Of a DNA stretch of 64,000 bases, positions 55,684 through 64,000 are shown in pieces. This DNA is from an uncultured Eubacterium sp. (GTDB taxonomy: Bacteria > Bacillota > Clostridia > Lachnospirales > Lachnospiraceae), in NCBI GenBank assembly GCA_945946665.1, contig CAMEWO010000004.1, positions 1 through 64,000 on the forward strand. Direction: 5' to 3'. The translations under genes were made by a program, and so were the position numbers. The notes under the pieces were generated by a model. The model ran no database searches. It saw nothing but the letters and a program-made list of their open reading frames with translations, and was not told the origin of the DNA. The stretch's first letter is position 1. Each line of letters opens with the position of its first letter.

Positions 55684-56517
55684 TTGAGAGAGAAGAATAA
55701 TGACTATTATAGAGATGTTGCAAATTTTATAAATAATTACATACGTAAACATCCCAAAGATGTTCACAAAAGTAAGGCGGAAATAGATAAAATGATTTCA
55801 GATGCAGGGATTAAAATTGGAAGATGGGATGAACCTTCTGATCACTGCTACAATAGTGTGCCGGATAGTGGCGCAAATAAGTTTGCTGAAGAAATACATT
55901 TATTTGAGATTATTGAAAAAGGAAAATATAAACTATTGGGAGAGAATTATCCATATAATGGACTGGTATTTAAGAAAAAACAGACACCTTCTGAAACTAC
56001 TATGATAGGTGAATGGAAAAATGGAAAATTGAAAATGTGGGATGAGTCTTATCAAATGACAGAAGATGAATATAGTGATTCTATATGTAGTATTGAAGAA
56101 AATGATGGTAAAATCAGTTCTTCTATTTTAATTGGAAAAGAAAAAGATACTGTAATTAAGGTAAGAGTTAACCAAAGTCTTTTCAGAAATCGTTTAATGT
56201 CTCGATATGACTCATGTTGTTTATGCGGTATGAAAAACAAACATTTTTTAGTCGCAAGTCATATTAAACCTTGGAGCGAATCTAGTTCAGAAGAAAAGCT
56301 TGATGCGGATAATGGTTTGTTGTTGTGTCCAAATCATGATATATTATTTGATAGAGGATGGATCACATTTGATGATGATGGAAAAATAATTATTTCATCT
56401 GGTTTGGATTATGACGACTATGCATTGTTAAATATTTCTTCGAATATGTATATTGATGTTTGGAATGGTAATAAAAAATATCTTGCATATCATAGAGCAT
56501 ATAAATTCCATAAATAG
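55684..56517 (+). CDS. HNH endonuclease-domain protein
   Basis: A 277-residue protein with a C-terminal HNH_2-type nuclease fold: the zinc pair CCLCGMKNKH, ASHIKPW (first His), NGLLLCPNHDILFDRGW (Asn and second His). The first 170 residues match nothing I recognise. No methylase or restriction partner is nearby, so a lone nuclease, phage-defence relic or repair enzyme are all possible. It starts with TTG after AGGAG. Codon and base use are clearly more AT-rich than the uronate genes before it, and it is flanked by AT-rich gaps, which suggests later acquisition. Confidence 0.8.
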   Translation: MREKNNDYYRDVANFINNYIRKHPKDVHKSKAEIDKMISDAGIKIGRWDEPSDHCYNSVPDSGANKFAEEIHLFEIIEKGKYKLLGENYPYNGLVFKKKQTPSETTMIGEWKNGKLKMWDESYQMTEDEYSDSICSIEENDGKISSSILIGKEKDTVIKVRVNQSLFRNRLMSRYDSCCLCGMKNKHFLVASHIKPWSESSSEEKLDADNGLLLCPNHDILFDRGWITFDDDGKIIISSGLDYDDYALLNISSNMYIDVWNGNKKYLAYHRAYKFHK

Positions 56518-56601
56518 TAGTTCTGATTAAATTTAAAAACAAAAAATTACAATATATTGTGAAAATAAATAAAAAAATTTGAAAAAAAATTATTTATAGG
56601 G

Positions 56602-56628
56602 TAAAATAAATAAAAAATGTTCCGATAC
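56602..56628 (+). promoter_or_regulatory. Candidate sigma-28 (SigD) promoter of the Ig-like protein
   Basis: TAAA (56602-56605), exactly 15 bp, then TCCGATAC (56621-56628) fits the flagellar consensus TAAA-N15-GCCGATAT in ten of twelve positions. Predicted start near 56635, where an AAGGC/GCCTT stem begins the leader. A competing sigma-A-like match, TTGAAA-N17-TAAAAT (56579-56607), overlaps it, and the region is AT-rich. Confidence 0.55.
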
Positions 56629-56705
56629 ATAATTGGAAGGCTGTAATTGTGCCTTGTTTCAGTGAGTTAAATTGATTTATGTATTATTCTATAGGGGCTT
56701 AGCTT

Positions 56706-59700
56706 ATGATGGAAAAATTTTTTAAATTAAAAAAATATATAAAGGACTGGAAAGTTATTACTGCATGTGTGGCAGTGGTAGCGTTGATTGGCGGGATTGC
56801 TATATATGTTACAGCGAATAGTAGTATTAAGTTTGCTTTTGATAGAGCGGGTAGTAAAAATAATTACATTGATTTTGGCGCTCAAGAGCCTCAAAAATCA
56901 ATTAGAATATATGAATTTACTGGAAAAGATGATGGAATAAAAAACTCTGAAGGAGTCGTTAATCCAAGTCCTTCATATGATGAATTAATAGATTATGTAA
57001 AATGGGAAATAAATCAGAAGAATGGTAATAATATTTCGAAGAATATTATTCAATTTGAAAAAGCAAAAGATTCAGACAAATCAGTAATGTATACTTCAAA
57101 ATTAAAGAGCTTATTTAGTGATATGGATGCTAATCTTTGCGTTGATAAACAGTATCTTACAAATGTTCAATTCAATAAGGCTAAACCTGGAAAGGCAGTG
57201 ATTAGGGCTACATATTATTCGCCGGAAATACAGGACGGAAGCTTAGTTAATGATCCATACTTTCAGGAAATGGATGTTTATGTTCCACTTACTTTGGAGG
57301 TAACTGCTGCAGGTCAACCACTTAGTGGAACTACTCCGTATGCAATGGGAACAAACTTTAATTTCAATACTAATGCAGGAGAAAATAATAAGGCAGTATT
57401 TAGTTTTGTTTCTAATCCTAATAGTAATATATATAATCCTTCCTATGATTATGAGAAGGCATCTTTTTCGCTTGCAGGTGGTGGATACACCACAGTCACT
57501 GTGAAAACGGAGGATTGTAATGAAAATATTGAACCTGATAAATCACTTCTTCTTTCTTCAAAGAAGATATTAGGTGAAGTAAAGTTTTTTAAAGATGGTT
57601 CTGGTACAACTGGTTACCATGGCACTGAGGGAGATTTAAGAACAGATATAGCAGGTGACACAAAATATTTCTTTATTAAGAATAATTCAGAAGTATTAAA
57701 TAATAGTATAGAGATTCCGTCAACTGTTAATGATTGGAATTATAATACCAGTGGTGTTACATGTGATGTTGAAGATCCTGATATTTGTAGTTTTGAAAAT
57801 GGTGTGATTAAACCTAAAAAAGCTGGTGTAACTAAGATTACAGCAGGTGTCAAGGATTCCAGTGGCGGTTATTTAACATCAGATTATTTTTATGTGGTAG
57901 TTCCTTTTGTTGCCGTGTCCTGCCCTGAAGTTGTTAATGTTGGAGATGAGTTTGATTTTGTTACAACTGCTGGCCAGAGTGCTAATATTAATTTTGGTTC
58001 AACTGACCCATTATATCTGTACAAGATTCCAGAAAAACCATATGGCTTTAGAGGATTGAAAGCCGGCAAGACAGATATTGTGGCAATTTTAAAATTTGCT
58101 GACCAAAATATTGAGAATCTGTTTAAGAATGGATATGGTGTAGGCTGGGATACAATTATAAAAACAATAACGATTATAGATGACTTTACAATTGATATTC
58201 ATGAGGCATACATAAGTATTGGCGGAGAACCTGTTGAGATTAAAGCATTAGGAACGGATAAGGATTATGTTAAGAATCCTGTGGCATATGAGATAACGTC
58301 ACAGAAAGATCCAAGTGAAAATGATGCAAGTAATCTGGTTTTGATTGAGAAAAAAGAAGGCACAGAAGATACATTTGTAATTACCGGACTTGCTGGTGGA
58401 ACGGTAAAATTAAAAATATACCAGACTGTTAATGGTGTGAGAAAGTTTGATACATGTACAATTCATGTTACAACTCCTGTTTCTGATATGATTATCAGCC
58501 CATCTGTTATAGAAGTTGATAGAGGTGGAGTTTCGCAAAATGTAACACTTTCTTTTGAACCTGAACCAACTAATAACAAGGTGATCTGGAAATCATCAGA
58601 TGAGAGTATTGCAACAATTGAAGAGATAGATAAACACACCATCAAGGTGAAGGGTATTAAAGGTGGTTCAACCACAATTAATGCAATTTCCCTAGATGAT
58701 ACCAACAAGATTGTTCAGGCTGTAGTAAAAGTAAGAGAGCCTGTTACAGGTGTAAGAATTAAGAATAATGATTATGCCGACCCAGAGACTGGAGTCCTTA
58801 CATTAGACTATGCGGCAAAACAATATCAGTTAGTTGCCGAAATTACACCTGGAAAGACATCAGAAGATGATGGTGTTAACAGAAATGTTACATGGTCAAG
58901 TTCAAATCCTAAAGTTGCTACAGTTGATCCAAGCAGTGGACTTGTTACTTTTGTTGGACCAGGATTTGTAGGTATTGATTGTATAGCAGATGACCATGGC
59001 GCAGATAATAAAACTTATTTTAGGGACAGCATTAACTTATACATCACAGTGCCTGTTACATCAATTACATTAGATACTACTAAAGCAACTATAAGAAAAG
59101 GTGATTCATTAAGAATTACGGCTGATGTTACACCTGCAACAGCTTCTAATAAGAATCTTGTCTGGGAATCATCTGATACATCTGTTGCCACAGTATCAGA
59201 TAATGGTGTCGTTACAGCAGTGGGAACAGGTAGATGTACAATCCTTTGTAAGTCATCAGATCCTAGTAGTACGGCTTCGGCTATGTGTAATATCTTCGTT
59301 ATGCAGCCAGTTACTGGTATTGAACTTAATACTACAGAAATAACAGTTAGAAAAGGACAGGTTTTCTGGCTTAATGCTAACTGCCTTCCAACAGATGCAG
59401 ATGATAAGTCTGTAACATGGAGCAGTAATAATGAGGAAATATGTACTGTTGAGCAGGATGGTAAGGTAACAGCAGTAGAGGCAGGTACTACCACAATTGT
59501 TGCCATGAGTAATGATTCGGGAATGCTTGCAACCTGTAAAGTTATCGTAACCCAGCCGGTAACAGGAATTAAGCTTAATTCTTCATATCAGGAGATGTGG
59601 GTTGGCTCTAAGTATGCTATTATTCCAACAGTTGAGCCAATAGATGCAGAGAATAAGAATGTTACATATTTCTCAAGTGATGAATCTGTTGCTTCAGTAG

Positions 59701-60797
59701 ATGAATATGGTGTTGTTACAGCTCTTAAAGGTGGTAATACAATTATTGAGGTAACAACAGAGGAGTATCATCTTACAGCTACATGTACAATAGTGGTTAA
59801 AGAGTATGTGTCAAGTATTACATTAAGTGAACATGAAAAGTTCCTTAATGTTACAGAAACAGGAACACTTACGGCGGTTGTAGAGACATCCACAGCAACT
59901 AACAGAGGAATTGTATGGTCATCTTCTGATGATGCTATATGTTCAGTTGATAAAGATGGCAATCTGTCAGGTAACAGAGTTGGTAACGCAGTGATTACAG
60001 CTACAGCAGCAGATGGCAGTGGCGTATATGATACCTGTATTGTTCATGTTGTAGATCCTGTTACCAAGATTACAGTAGAGCCTGATACTGTAAGAATGCT
60101 TGTAGGTGATTCATACATAGTAAGGGCTGTTGTTGAACCGGAGAATGCAACAATTAAGGATGTTGACTGGTCATCATCGAATGAATCAATTGCCATAGTT
60201 GATGAGGCTGGTGAGATATTTGCATTAAGTACTGGTAAATGTAAGATTACAGCAACATCAAAGGATGGTAATAATGTTAAAGGAAGCTGCTGGGTATATG
60301 TAACTCCTGTAGTTAATATTTCATCTCTGAAGATTAATTCAAGTGAGATATACATGCTTTCAGGTAAGTCAAGGCAGCTTGCAGTAAGGGTAAGACCTGC
60401 TAACAATACTGATTCCTACGACTGGTATTCAACAGATACAGGCATTGTAACTGTTAATTCTAATGGTGTTATTACCACTGTGGGACCAGGTGTGGCAGAT
60501 GTTGTAGTTGAAAGTACTGCTAATGGTGTTTCTTCGACCTGTACAGTTCATTCACTGGCAATTAACAGGTCAAGTATGAGGCTGGAGCAGTATGACTCTA
60601 ACTATCTTGATGTGATTGGAATTGATTCAACAGACAGAGTTATATGGAGAAGCAGCAATCCAAGAATTGCTACTGTTGATTCATCCGGTAAGGTTGTAGG
60701 AAGAATGAGGGGAACATGTAATATCACAGCGGTGACACATGATAAGACATTATATTGTACAGTTACTGTATTTACAGCTAAAAAATATAATTATTAA
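56706..60797 (+). CDS. Large membrane-anchored protein with BIG2 Ig-like repeats
   Basis: A 1363-residue protein. A signal/anchor helix lies at about residues 18-38 (ITACVAVVALIGGIAIYV) after a basic N-terminus. Residues 40-590 have no domain I recognise apart from one degenerate Ig-like segment near residue 360. From about residue 590 to the end there are nine BIG2-type repeats, each marked by W-x-S-S-(N/D)-x-x-x-(A)-x-V as in VTWSSSNPKVATVD. No LPxTG or other sorting signal ends the protein. It is likely exposed outside the cell as an adhesin or surface scaffold. ATG 56709 is an equal start choice. Confidence 0.85.
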   Translation: MMEKFFKLKKYIKDWKVITACVAVVALIGGIAIYVTANSSIKFAFDRAGSKNNYIDFGAQEPQKSIRIYEFTGKDDGIKNSEGVVNPSPSYDELIDYVKWEINQKNGNNISKNIIQFEKAKDSDKSVMYTSKLKSLFSDMDANLCVDKQYLTNVQFNKAKPGKAVIRATYYSPEIQDGSLVNDPYFQEMDVYVPLTLEVTAAGQPLSGTTPYAMGTNFNFNTNAGENNKAVFSFVSNPNSNIYNPSYDYEKASFSLAGGGYTTVTVKTEDCNENIEPDKSLLLSSKKILGEVKFFKDGSGTTGYHGTEGDLRTDIAGDTKYFFIKNNSEVLNNSIEIPSTVNDWNYNTSGVTCDVEDPDICSFENGVIKPKKAGVTKITAGVKDSSGGYLTSDYFYVVVPFVAVSCPEVVNVGDEFDFVTTAGQSANINFGSTDPLYLYKIPEKPYGFRGLKAGKTDIVAILKFADQNIENLFKNGYGVGWDTIIKTITIIDDFTIDIHEAYISIGGEPVEIKALGTDKDYVKNPVAYEITSQKDPSENDASNLVLIEKKEGTEDTFVITGLAGGTVKLKIYQTVNGVRKFDTCTIHVTTPVSDMIISPSVIEVDRGGVSQNVTLSFEPEPTNNKVIWKSSDESIATIEEIDKHTIKVKGIKGGSTTINAISLDDTNKIVQAVVKVREPVTGVRIKNNDYADPETGVLTLDYAAKQYQLVAEITPGKTSEDDGVNRNVTWSSSNPKVATVDPSSGLVTFVGPGFVGIDCIADDHGADNKTYFRDSINLYITVPVTSITLDTTKATIRKGDSLRITADVTPATASNKNLVWESSDTSVATVSDNGVVTAVGTGRCTILCKSSDPSSTASAMCNIFVMQPVTGIELNTTEITVRKGQVFWLNANCLPTDADDKSVTWSSNNEEICTVEQDGKVTAVEAGTTTIVAMSNDSGMLATCKVIVTQPVTGIKLNSSYQEMWVGSKYAIIPTVEPIDAENKNVTYFSSDESVASVDEYGVVTALKGGNTIIEVTTEEYHLTATCTIVVKEYVSSITLSEHEKFLNVTETGTLTAVVETSTATNRGIVWSSSDDAICSVDKDGNLSGNRVGNAVITATAADGSGVYDTCIVHVVDPVTKITVEPDTVRMLVGDSYIVRAVVEPENATIKDVDWSSSNESIAIVDEAGEIFALSTGKCKITATSKDGNNVKGSCWVYVTPVVNISSLKINSSEIYMLSGKSRQLAVRVRPANNTDSYDWYSTDTGIVTVNSNGVITTVGPGVADVVVESTANGVSSTCTVHSLAINRSSMRLEQYDSNYLDVIGIDSTDRVIWRSSNPRIATVDSSGKVVGRMRGTCNITAVTHDKTLYCTVTVFTAKKYNY
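58480..60780 (+). repeat. Array of about nine BIG2 domain repeats
   Basis: Repeats of about 80-90 residues recur with a W-x-S-S core, at or near bases 58587, 58890, 59163, 59418, 59664, 59916, 60168, 60420 and 60645. They are diverged at DNA level, so recent duplication is not obvious. Confidence 0.8.
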
Positions 60798-60806
60798 TTA
60801 GTGACT

Positions 60807-60835
60807 AATGACCCGGAATTTTGTTCCGGGTCATT
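60807..60835 (+). terminator. Hairpin after the Ig-like protein gene
   Basis: AATGACCCGGAA (60807-60818) and TTCCGGGTCATT (60824-60835) form a perfect 12-bp stem with a 5-nt loop. No T-run follows, so termination would be weak or the hairpin protects the mRNA end. Confidence 0.65.
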
Positions 60836-61108
60836 CTGCGAGTATATAGTGATGAACAAGTACTAAGTGTCTGTAATTAAAACAAAAAGTGCCAGCCACT
60901 ATCATGACCAGCACTTAAAAAATATGAGGGGGAGATAGGATATATCCTATCTTCATATAACTATATATTTTAAATGTGTGCAAAATGTGTTCATTTGATA
61001 AAAATAAAATAAAAGTTAGAAATACATTCTAAAATCCAGATATTATCATAATATAGGGAAAAGCATTATATTAATGATAACTTATTAACAATTTCACAAT
61101 TAATAGCT

Positions 61109-61137
61109 TTGACATAGGTATACAGCTGTGTTAGAAT
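61109..61137 (+). promoter_or_regulatory. Sigma-A promoter of the TPR protein gene
   Basis: Perfect TTGACA (61109-61114), 17 bp, TAGAAT (61132-61137); start near 61144 gives a 40-nt leader. Confidence 0.8.
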
Positions 61138-61183
61138 TATACAGTTAAGAGTAATTAGTTGATTAACAGGAGTGTCATTATTT

Positions 61184-62824
61184 ATGGGTAATAACGACAA
61201 TAAGGATAATAACGATTTAGATGATGAACTGGTTCGTTCTATAGAGAAGCTGGTGGAGGAGGAGACTAATGTCGCTAAGGCATTTGTTGATAACAGCTCT
61301 AATAATGAAACCTCTGAGAATGAACATAGAATATATAGGAACAATTCAACGGGAAACAATGTGGCGCGTACATATTCTGAAGATGGTGTAGACCTTGGTG
61401 CCACAAGAATGATTGATTCTGATACAATTAATAAGGCTAAGGCAGCGCAGATGAAGGTTTCACCTGCAAAGTCCCAGACAGCACAGGGAAAGGATAACAG
61501 TCAGAGTAAGTCTGGTGCTGCATCGAAAACGGTTTCCCAGGGGAAGAGTGGTAATAAGACTAAGTCTCCATCCCAGGGAAAGAATGGAAGCAAAGCTTCT
61601 GTCAGTAAGAGTAGTTCTAATAATAAGCGGACAGTTGGGATTGCAGTAGCTGTGGTTGTGGTGGCTATTGCCATTATAATTATTATGGCTGTTGTAATTA
61701 ACTCTAATAATAAAAAAAGCTACTCATATAATTATGATAAGGGAATGAACTGTTTCGAGAGTGGTGATTATCAGGGGTGTAAGTCATATTTTGAGAATGC
61801 ACTTGATACAGCTGAAGGCAAGAAGAATATTGAGATGATGAATATTCTTGCTGATATATATATATCAGAAGGTGACGGCGACAATGCTGCCCGTGTGTTA
61901 AAGACAGTTCTTGAATATGATGTACAGAATGAAGATGCGCTGGGCAAGCTGGCAGGGATATATAACGAGCAGGGTGATGGAGCAAGACTTACAGAACTTA
62001 TTAAGAAGTATGATAATTCTAAGGCATCTGGCGTGTTAGACAGTTATAAGGTGGCAGAGCCTAATCCGTCAGAAGTTCCAGGCACATTAAAAAAGCCGGT
62101 TGAGCTTACTTTGATTGCCCAGGATGGATGTACGATATATTATACAACTAACGGAGATGAACCAAGCCAGAACAGTACAAGATATACAGAACCTATCAAG
62201 ATTGAGAAAGACACGGTTACTATTAAGGCAATAGCTGTTAATAAGATTGGTGTTACTTCTAAGACGGCAATTATGCAGTATACAGTTTCTCTTCAGGCTC
62301 CGGAGGCACCTGTTTTTTCTGTTGAAGGAACAATTACTGAAGGAACATTGATTAAGATTAAAAATCTTGAAGAGGGATGTCAGGCATATTATACTGTTGA
62401 TGGAACTACACCTACGGCTAATTCCATAATATATCAGAATGGAATTGATCTGAAAGCTGGTAATTATGTAGTTTCCGTAGTTATTATTAATAAATCAAAT
62501 CTTTCAAGTCCGATAACAAGAAAGAATATTACTGTTAAAGCTGGAATGAATTATACTTATGCTGAAGCACAGAGTATTCTTGTGGCGAGAATGAAAGAAT
62601 TAAACATCCTAAATTCTAATGGTAAATTTAGTGTAGGTGGTGGAACACCTGAGTTTGAGTATCTTTCAAAGAAATTAATCAATGGAATAGAGATGTATTA
62701 CATAAGACTTGATGTTTCCGACGGAACATCTGTAAAAGATGAATATTACGGCGTATCAGTTAAGGAAGGCAAGTGTTATAAGATAACAGGAACCGGAATG
62801 AACCTTGTTGCCGTTGAATATTAA
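61184..62824 (+). CDS. Membrane-anchored TPR protein with chitobiase/Fn3-associated domains
   Basis: A 546-residue protein. Residues 1-150 are hydrophilic and Ser/Lys/Gln/Asn-rich (inside the cell); a membrane helix follows at about 153-175; then TPR-like helices (about 185-280, YDKGMNCFESGDYQGCKSYFENAL); then two chitobiase/beta-hexosaminidase C-terminal-type (CHB_HEX/Fn3-assoc) domains with GCTIYYTTNGDEPSQNSTRY and GCQAYYTVDGTTPTANSIIY; and a C-terminal tail domain. This resembles a cell-surface scaffold with no catalytic domain. I prefer ATG 61184, eleven bases after GGAG, to GTG 61172. It is separate from the Ig-like gene by promoter and gap. Confidence 0.8.
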   Translation: MGNNDNKDNNDLDDELVRSIEKLVEEETNVAKAFVDNSSNNETSENEHRIYRNNSTGNNVARTYSEDGVDLGATRMIDSDTINKAKAAQMKVSPAKSQTAQGKDNSQSKSGAASKTVSQGKSGNKTKSPSQGKNGSKASVSKSSSNNKRTVGIAVAVVVVAIAIIIIMAVVINSNNKKSYSYNYDKGMNCFESGDYQGCKSYFENALDTAEGKKNIEMMNILADIYISEGDGDNAARVLKTVLEYDVQNEDALGKLAGIYNEQGDGARLTELIKKYDNSKASGVLDSYKVAEPNPSEVPGTLKKPVELTLIAQDGCTIYYTTNGDEPSQNSTRYTEPIKIEKDTVTIKAIAVNKIGVTSKTAIMQYTVSLQAPEAPVFSVEGTITEGTLIKIKNLEEGCQAYYTVDGTTPTANSIIYQNGIDLKAGNYVVSVVIINKSNLSSPITRKNITVKAGMNYTYAEAQSILVARMKELNILNSNGKFSVGGGTPEFEYLSKKLINGIEMYYIRLDVSDGTSVKDEYYGVSVKEGKCYKITGTGMNLVAVEY

Positions 62825-62846
62825 ATATACTGAAAGGGGTACTACA

Positions 62847-63728
62847 ATGTATAAGATTTTAAAATCTGAAAAACTGGCAGATAAGATTTATCTTATGGAA
62901 GTGGAAGCACCAAGAGTTGCCAAGCATTGCCAGCCAGGACAGTTCATCATTGTTAAGATGGACGAAAAGGGAGAAAGAATCCCATTAACAATTTGTGATT
63001 ATGACAGAGAGAAGGGAACAGTTACAATTGTCTTCCAGACAGTTGGTGTGTCTACCACTAAGATGGCAGAACTTAAAGCGGGCGACTATTTCTCGGATTT
63101 TGTAGGCCCACTTGGATGTGCATCTGAGCTGATCGAGACTGACATTGAAGAACTTAAGAAGAAGAAAATCGTGTTTATAGCCGGCGGTGTCGGAACAGCT
63201 CCTGTATATCCACAGGTTAAGTGGCTTCATGAACATGGTGTTGATGCAGATGTTATCGTAGGTGCTAAGACCAAAGATATGCTTATTCTTGAGAAACAGA
63301 TGGAAGCAGTTGCAGGTAACCTTTATGTTACAACTGACGATGGCAGCTATGTGCGTAAAGGTATGGGTACTGATGTACTTAAGGACCTTGTTAATAATCA
63401 GGGTAAGACATATGATCTCTGTATTGCAATCGGACCATTGATTATGATGAAGTTCGTATGTCTTTTAACTAAAGAACTTGGTATTCCAACAGTTGTAAGC
63501 ATGAATCCTATTATGGTTGATGGAACCGGTATGTGTGGTGCATGCAGACTTCAGGTTGGTGATGAGATTAAGTTTGCCTGTGTAGACGGACCAGAATTTG
63601 ATGGACACAAGGTTGACTTCGATCAGGCTATGAAGCGTCAGCAGATGTATAAGACTGAGGAGGGAAGAGCAATGCTTAAACTCCAAGAAGGTGATACACA
63701 TCATGGTGGATGCGGTAATTGCAACTAA
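62847..63728 (+). CDS. nfnA: NfnA-type FAD/[2Fe-2S] oxidoreductase subunit (ferredoxin-NADP reductase alpha)
   Basis: A 293-residue FNR-family flavoprotein. An FAD-binding barrel (RIPLTICDYDREKGTVTIVFQTVGVST) precedes the NAD(P) domain (FIAGGVGTAPVYPQ). C-terminal cysteines GMCGACRLQVGDEIKFACVDG form a [2Fe-2S] site. The family includes NfnA, dihydroorotate dehydrogenase electron subunit and sulfide dehydrogenase; pairing with the next gene, a GltD-like subunit, favours NfnAB, which performs flavin-based electron bifurcation between NADPH, NAD+ and ferredoxin. ATG 62847 follows AAAGGGG. Confidence 0.88.
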   Translation: MYKILKSEKLADKIYLMEVEAPRVAKHCQPGQFIIVKMDEKGERIPLTICDYDREKGTVTIVFQTVGVSTTKMAELKAGDYFSDFVGPLGCASELIETDIEELKKKKIVFIAGGVGTAPVYPQVKWLHEHGVDADVIVGAKTKDMLILEKQMEAVAGNLYVTTDDGSYVRKGMGTDVLKDLVNNQGKTYDLCIAIGPLIMMKFVCLLTKELGIPTVVSMNPIMVDGTGMCGACRLQVGDEIKFACVDGPEFDGHKVDFDQAMKRQQMYKTEEGRAMLKLQEGDTHHGGCGNCN

Positions 63729-63748
63729 GTTAGGAGGTTAAAGAACAG

Positions 63749-64000
63749 ATGGATGTATTAAAAAAAGTTCCAGTCAGAGAGCAGGCTCCTGATGTAAGAA
63801 ATAAGAATTTTGACGAGGTTTGTCTTGGCTATAACATTGATGAAGCTAAAGAAGAAGCTACAAGATGTATTAATTGTAAGAATGCCAAGTGTATTACAGG
63901 CTGTCCTGTATCTATTAATATCCCTGCATTTATTGCGCAGGTAAAGGATGGCAATATTGAAGAAGCCTATAAGATTATAAGTGAATCAAGTGCTCTTCCT
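63749..64000 (+). CDS. nfnB: NfnB / GltD-like subunit (3' end outside window)
   Basis: Only 84 codons are seen. They encode the N-terminus of a glutamate-synthase-small-subunit-like flavoprotein: MDVLKKVPVREQAPDVRNKNF, then the [4Fe-4S] motif CINCKNAKCITGCP and VSINIPAFIAQVKDGNIEEAYK. It follows nfnA after 20 bp with TAGGAGG. Paired as above it should be the NADPH-side subunit of NfnAB; a GltD function is the alternative. Confidence 0.85.
   Translation, partial: MDVLKKVPVREQAPDVRNKNFDEVCLGYNIDEAKEEATRCINCKNAKCITGCPVSINIPAFIAQVKDGNIEEAYKIISESSALP

Larger units (their letters stand above)
60798..61183. other. 386-bp non-coding region with palindrome and minus-strand hairpin
   Basis: No gene is seen on either strand. 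Contents in order: the hairpin at 60807-60835; a stem AAGTGC/GCACTT (60887-60892 with 60911-60916) followed by a T-run only on the minus strand; a perfect 20-bp palindrome at 60933-60952 (AGATAGGATA centre TATCC); an AT-rich stretch; and the promoter at 61109. The stem and palindrome are not explained by the flanking genes. Confidence 0.6.

Noticed and set aside
56629-56705. c-di-GMP riboswitch ahead of the Ig-like gene
   Set aside because: I looked for the conserved GEMM-type core because PilZ proteins are present; the leader is too short and lacks it.
58480-60780. Recent DNA-level duplication of Ig repeats
   Set aside because: The repeats are alike only at protein-motif level; no long identical DNA stretches are visible.

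Overview
The window is an AT-rich stretch of a motile Gram-positive anaerobe chromosome, most consistent with the Lachnospiraceae (Clostridia). Grounds: a low-GC flagellar export/chemotaxis cluster of Bacillus/Clostridium type with FliY, CheC and CheD; the Gram-positive replicase PolC; a bactofilin; an NfnAB-type oxidoreductase; and a galacturonate (pectin sugar) pathway. A Lachnospira (Eubacterium) eligens-like gut pectin degrader is a plausible guess from gene content alone; no database search was possible. There is no rRNA, CRISPR array, insertion sequence or prophage.

Bases 1-19848 hold one flagellar/chemotaxis operon, all on the plus strand and tightly packed: fliY (5' end outside the window), cheY, fliO-P-Q-R, flhB, flhA, flhF, flhG, a PilZ protein, cheB, cheA, cheW, cheC, cheD, a small membrane protein, sigD, a FapA/DUF342 protein, a small hydrophilic protein, a SwrB-like DUF6115 protein and a stand-alone MltG-like domain. 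It encodes the export gate, the pole/number regulators, most of the adaptation and signalling proteins and the late flagellar sigma factor.

Bases 19860-46845 are a translation, envelope and replication supercluster laid out much as in Bacillus subtilis: rpsB, tsf, a bactofilin, pyrH, frr, uppS, cdsA, dxr, rseP, ispG, polC, a small membrane protein, tRNA-Glu, rimP, nusA, ylxR, ylxQ, infB, rbfA, nrnA, truB, ribF, rpsO, pnp, then a HIT hydrolase and a YebC regulator. Sigma-A-type promoters and factor-independent terminators divide it into several units. A long hairpin lies between rpsO and pnp, where Escherichia coli carries its RNase III/PNPase autoregulatory hairpin.

Bases 46850-48400 hold a second small motility-type pair, a PilZ protein and a YvyF-like zinc-ribbon protein. 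Bases 48430-55520 hold a complete galacturonate route to pyruvate and glyceraldehyde-3-phosphate: uxaC divergent from uxaB, uxaA, kdgK and kdgA. The KdgA carries an extra C-terminal domain resembling the VOC/glyoxalase fold.

Bases 55540-64000 are more accessory: an AT-rich HNH endonuclease gene, a 1363-residue membrane-anchored protein with about nine bacterial Ig-like (BIG2) repeats preceded by a good match to the flagellar sigma-28 (SigD) promoter, a 386-bp intergenic region with a perfect 20-bp palindrome, a membrane-anchored TPR/chitobiase-like-domain protein, and an NfnA/NfnB-type oxidoreductase pair whose second gene runs off the window. The strongest leads are the sigma-28 match ahead of the Ig-like protein, the KdgA-VOC fusion, and the pnp leader hairpin. 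Most of the rest is well-known core biology.
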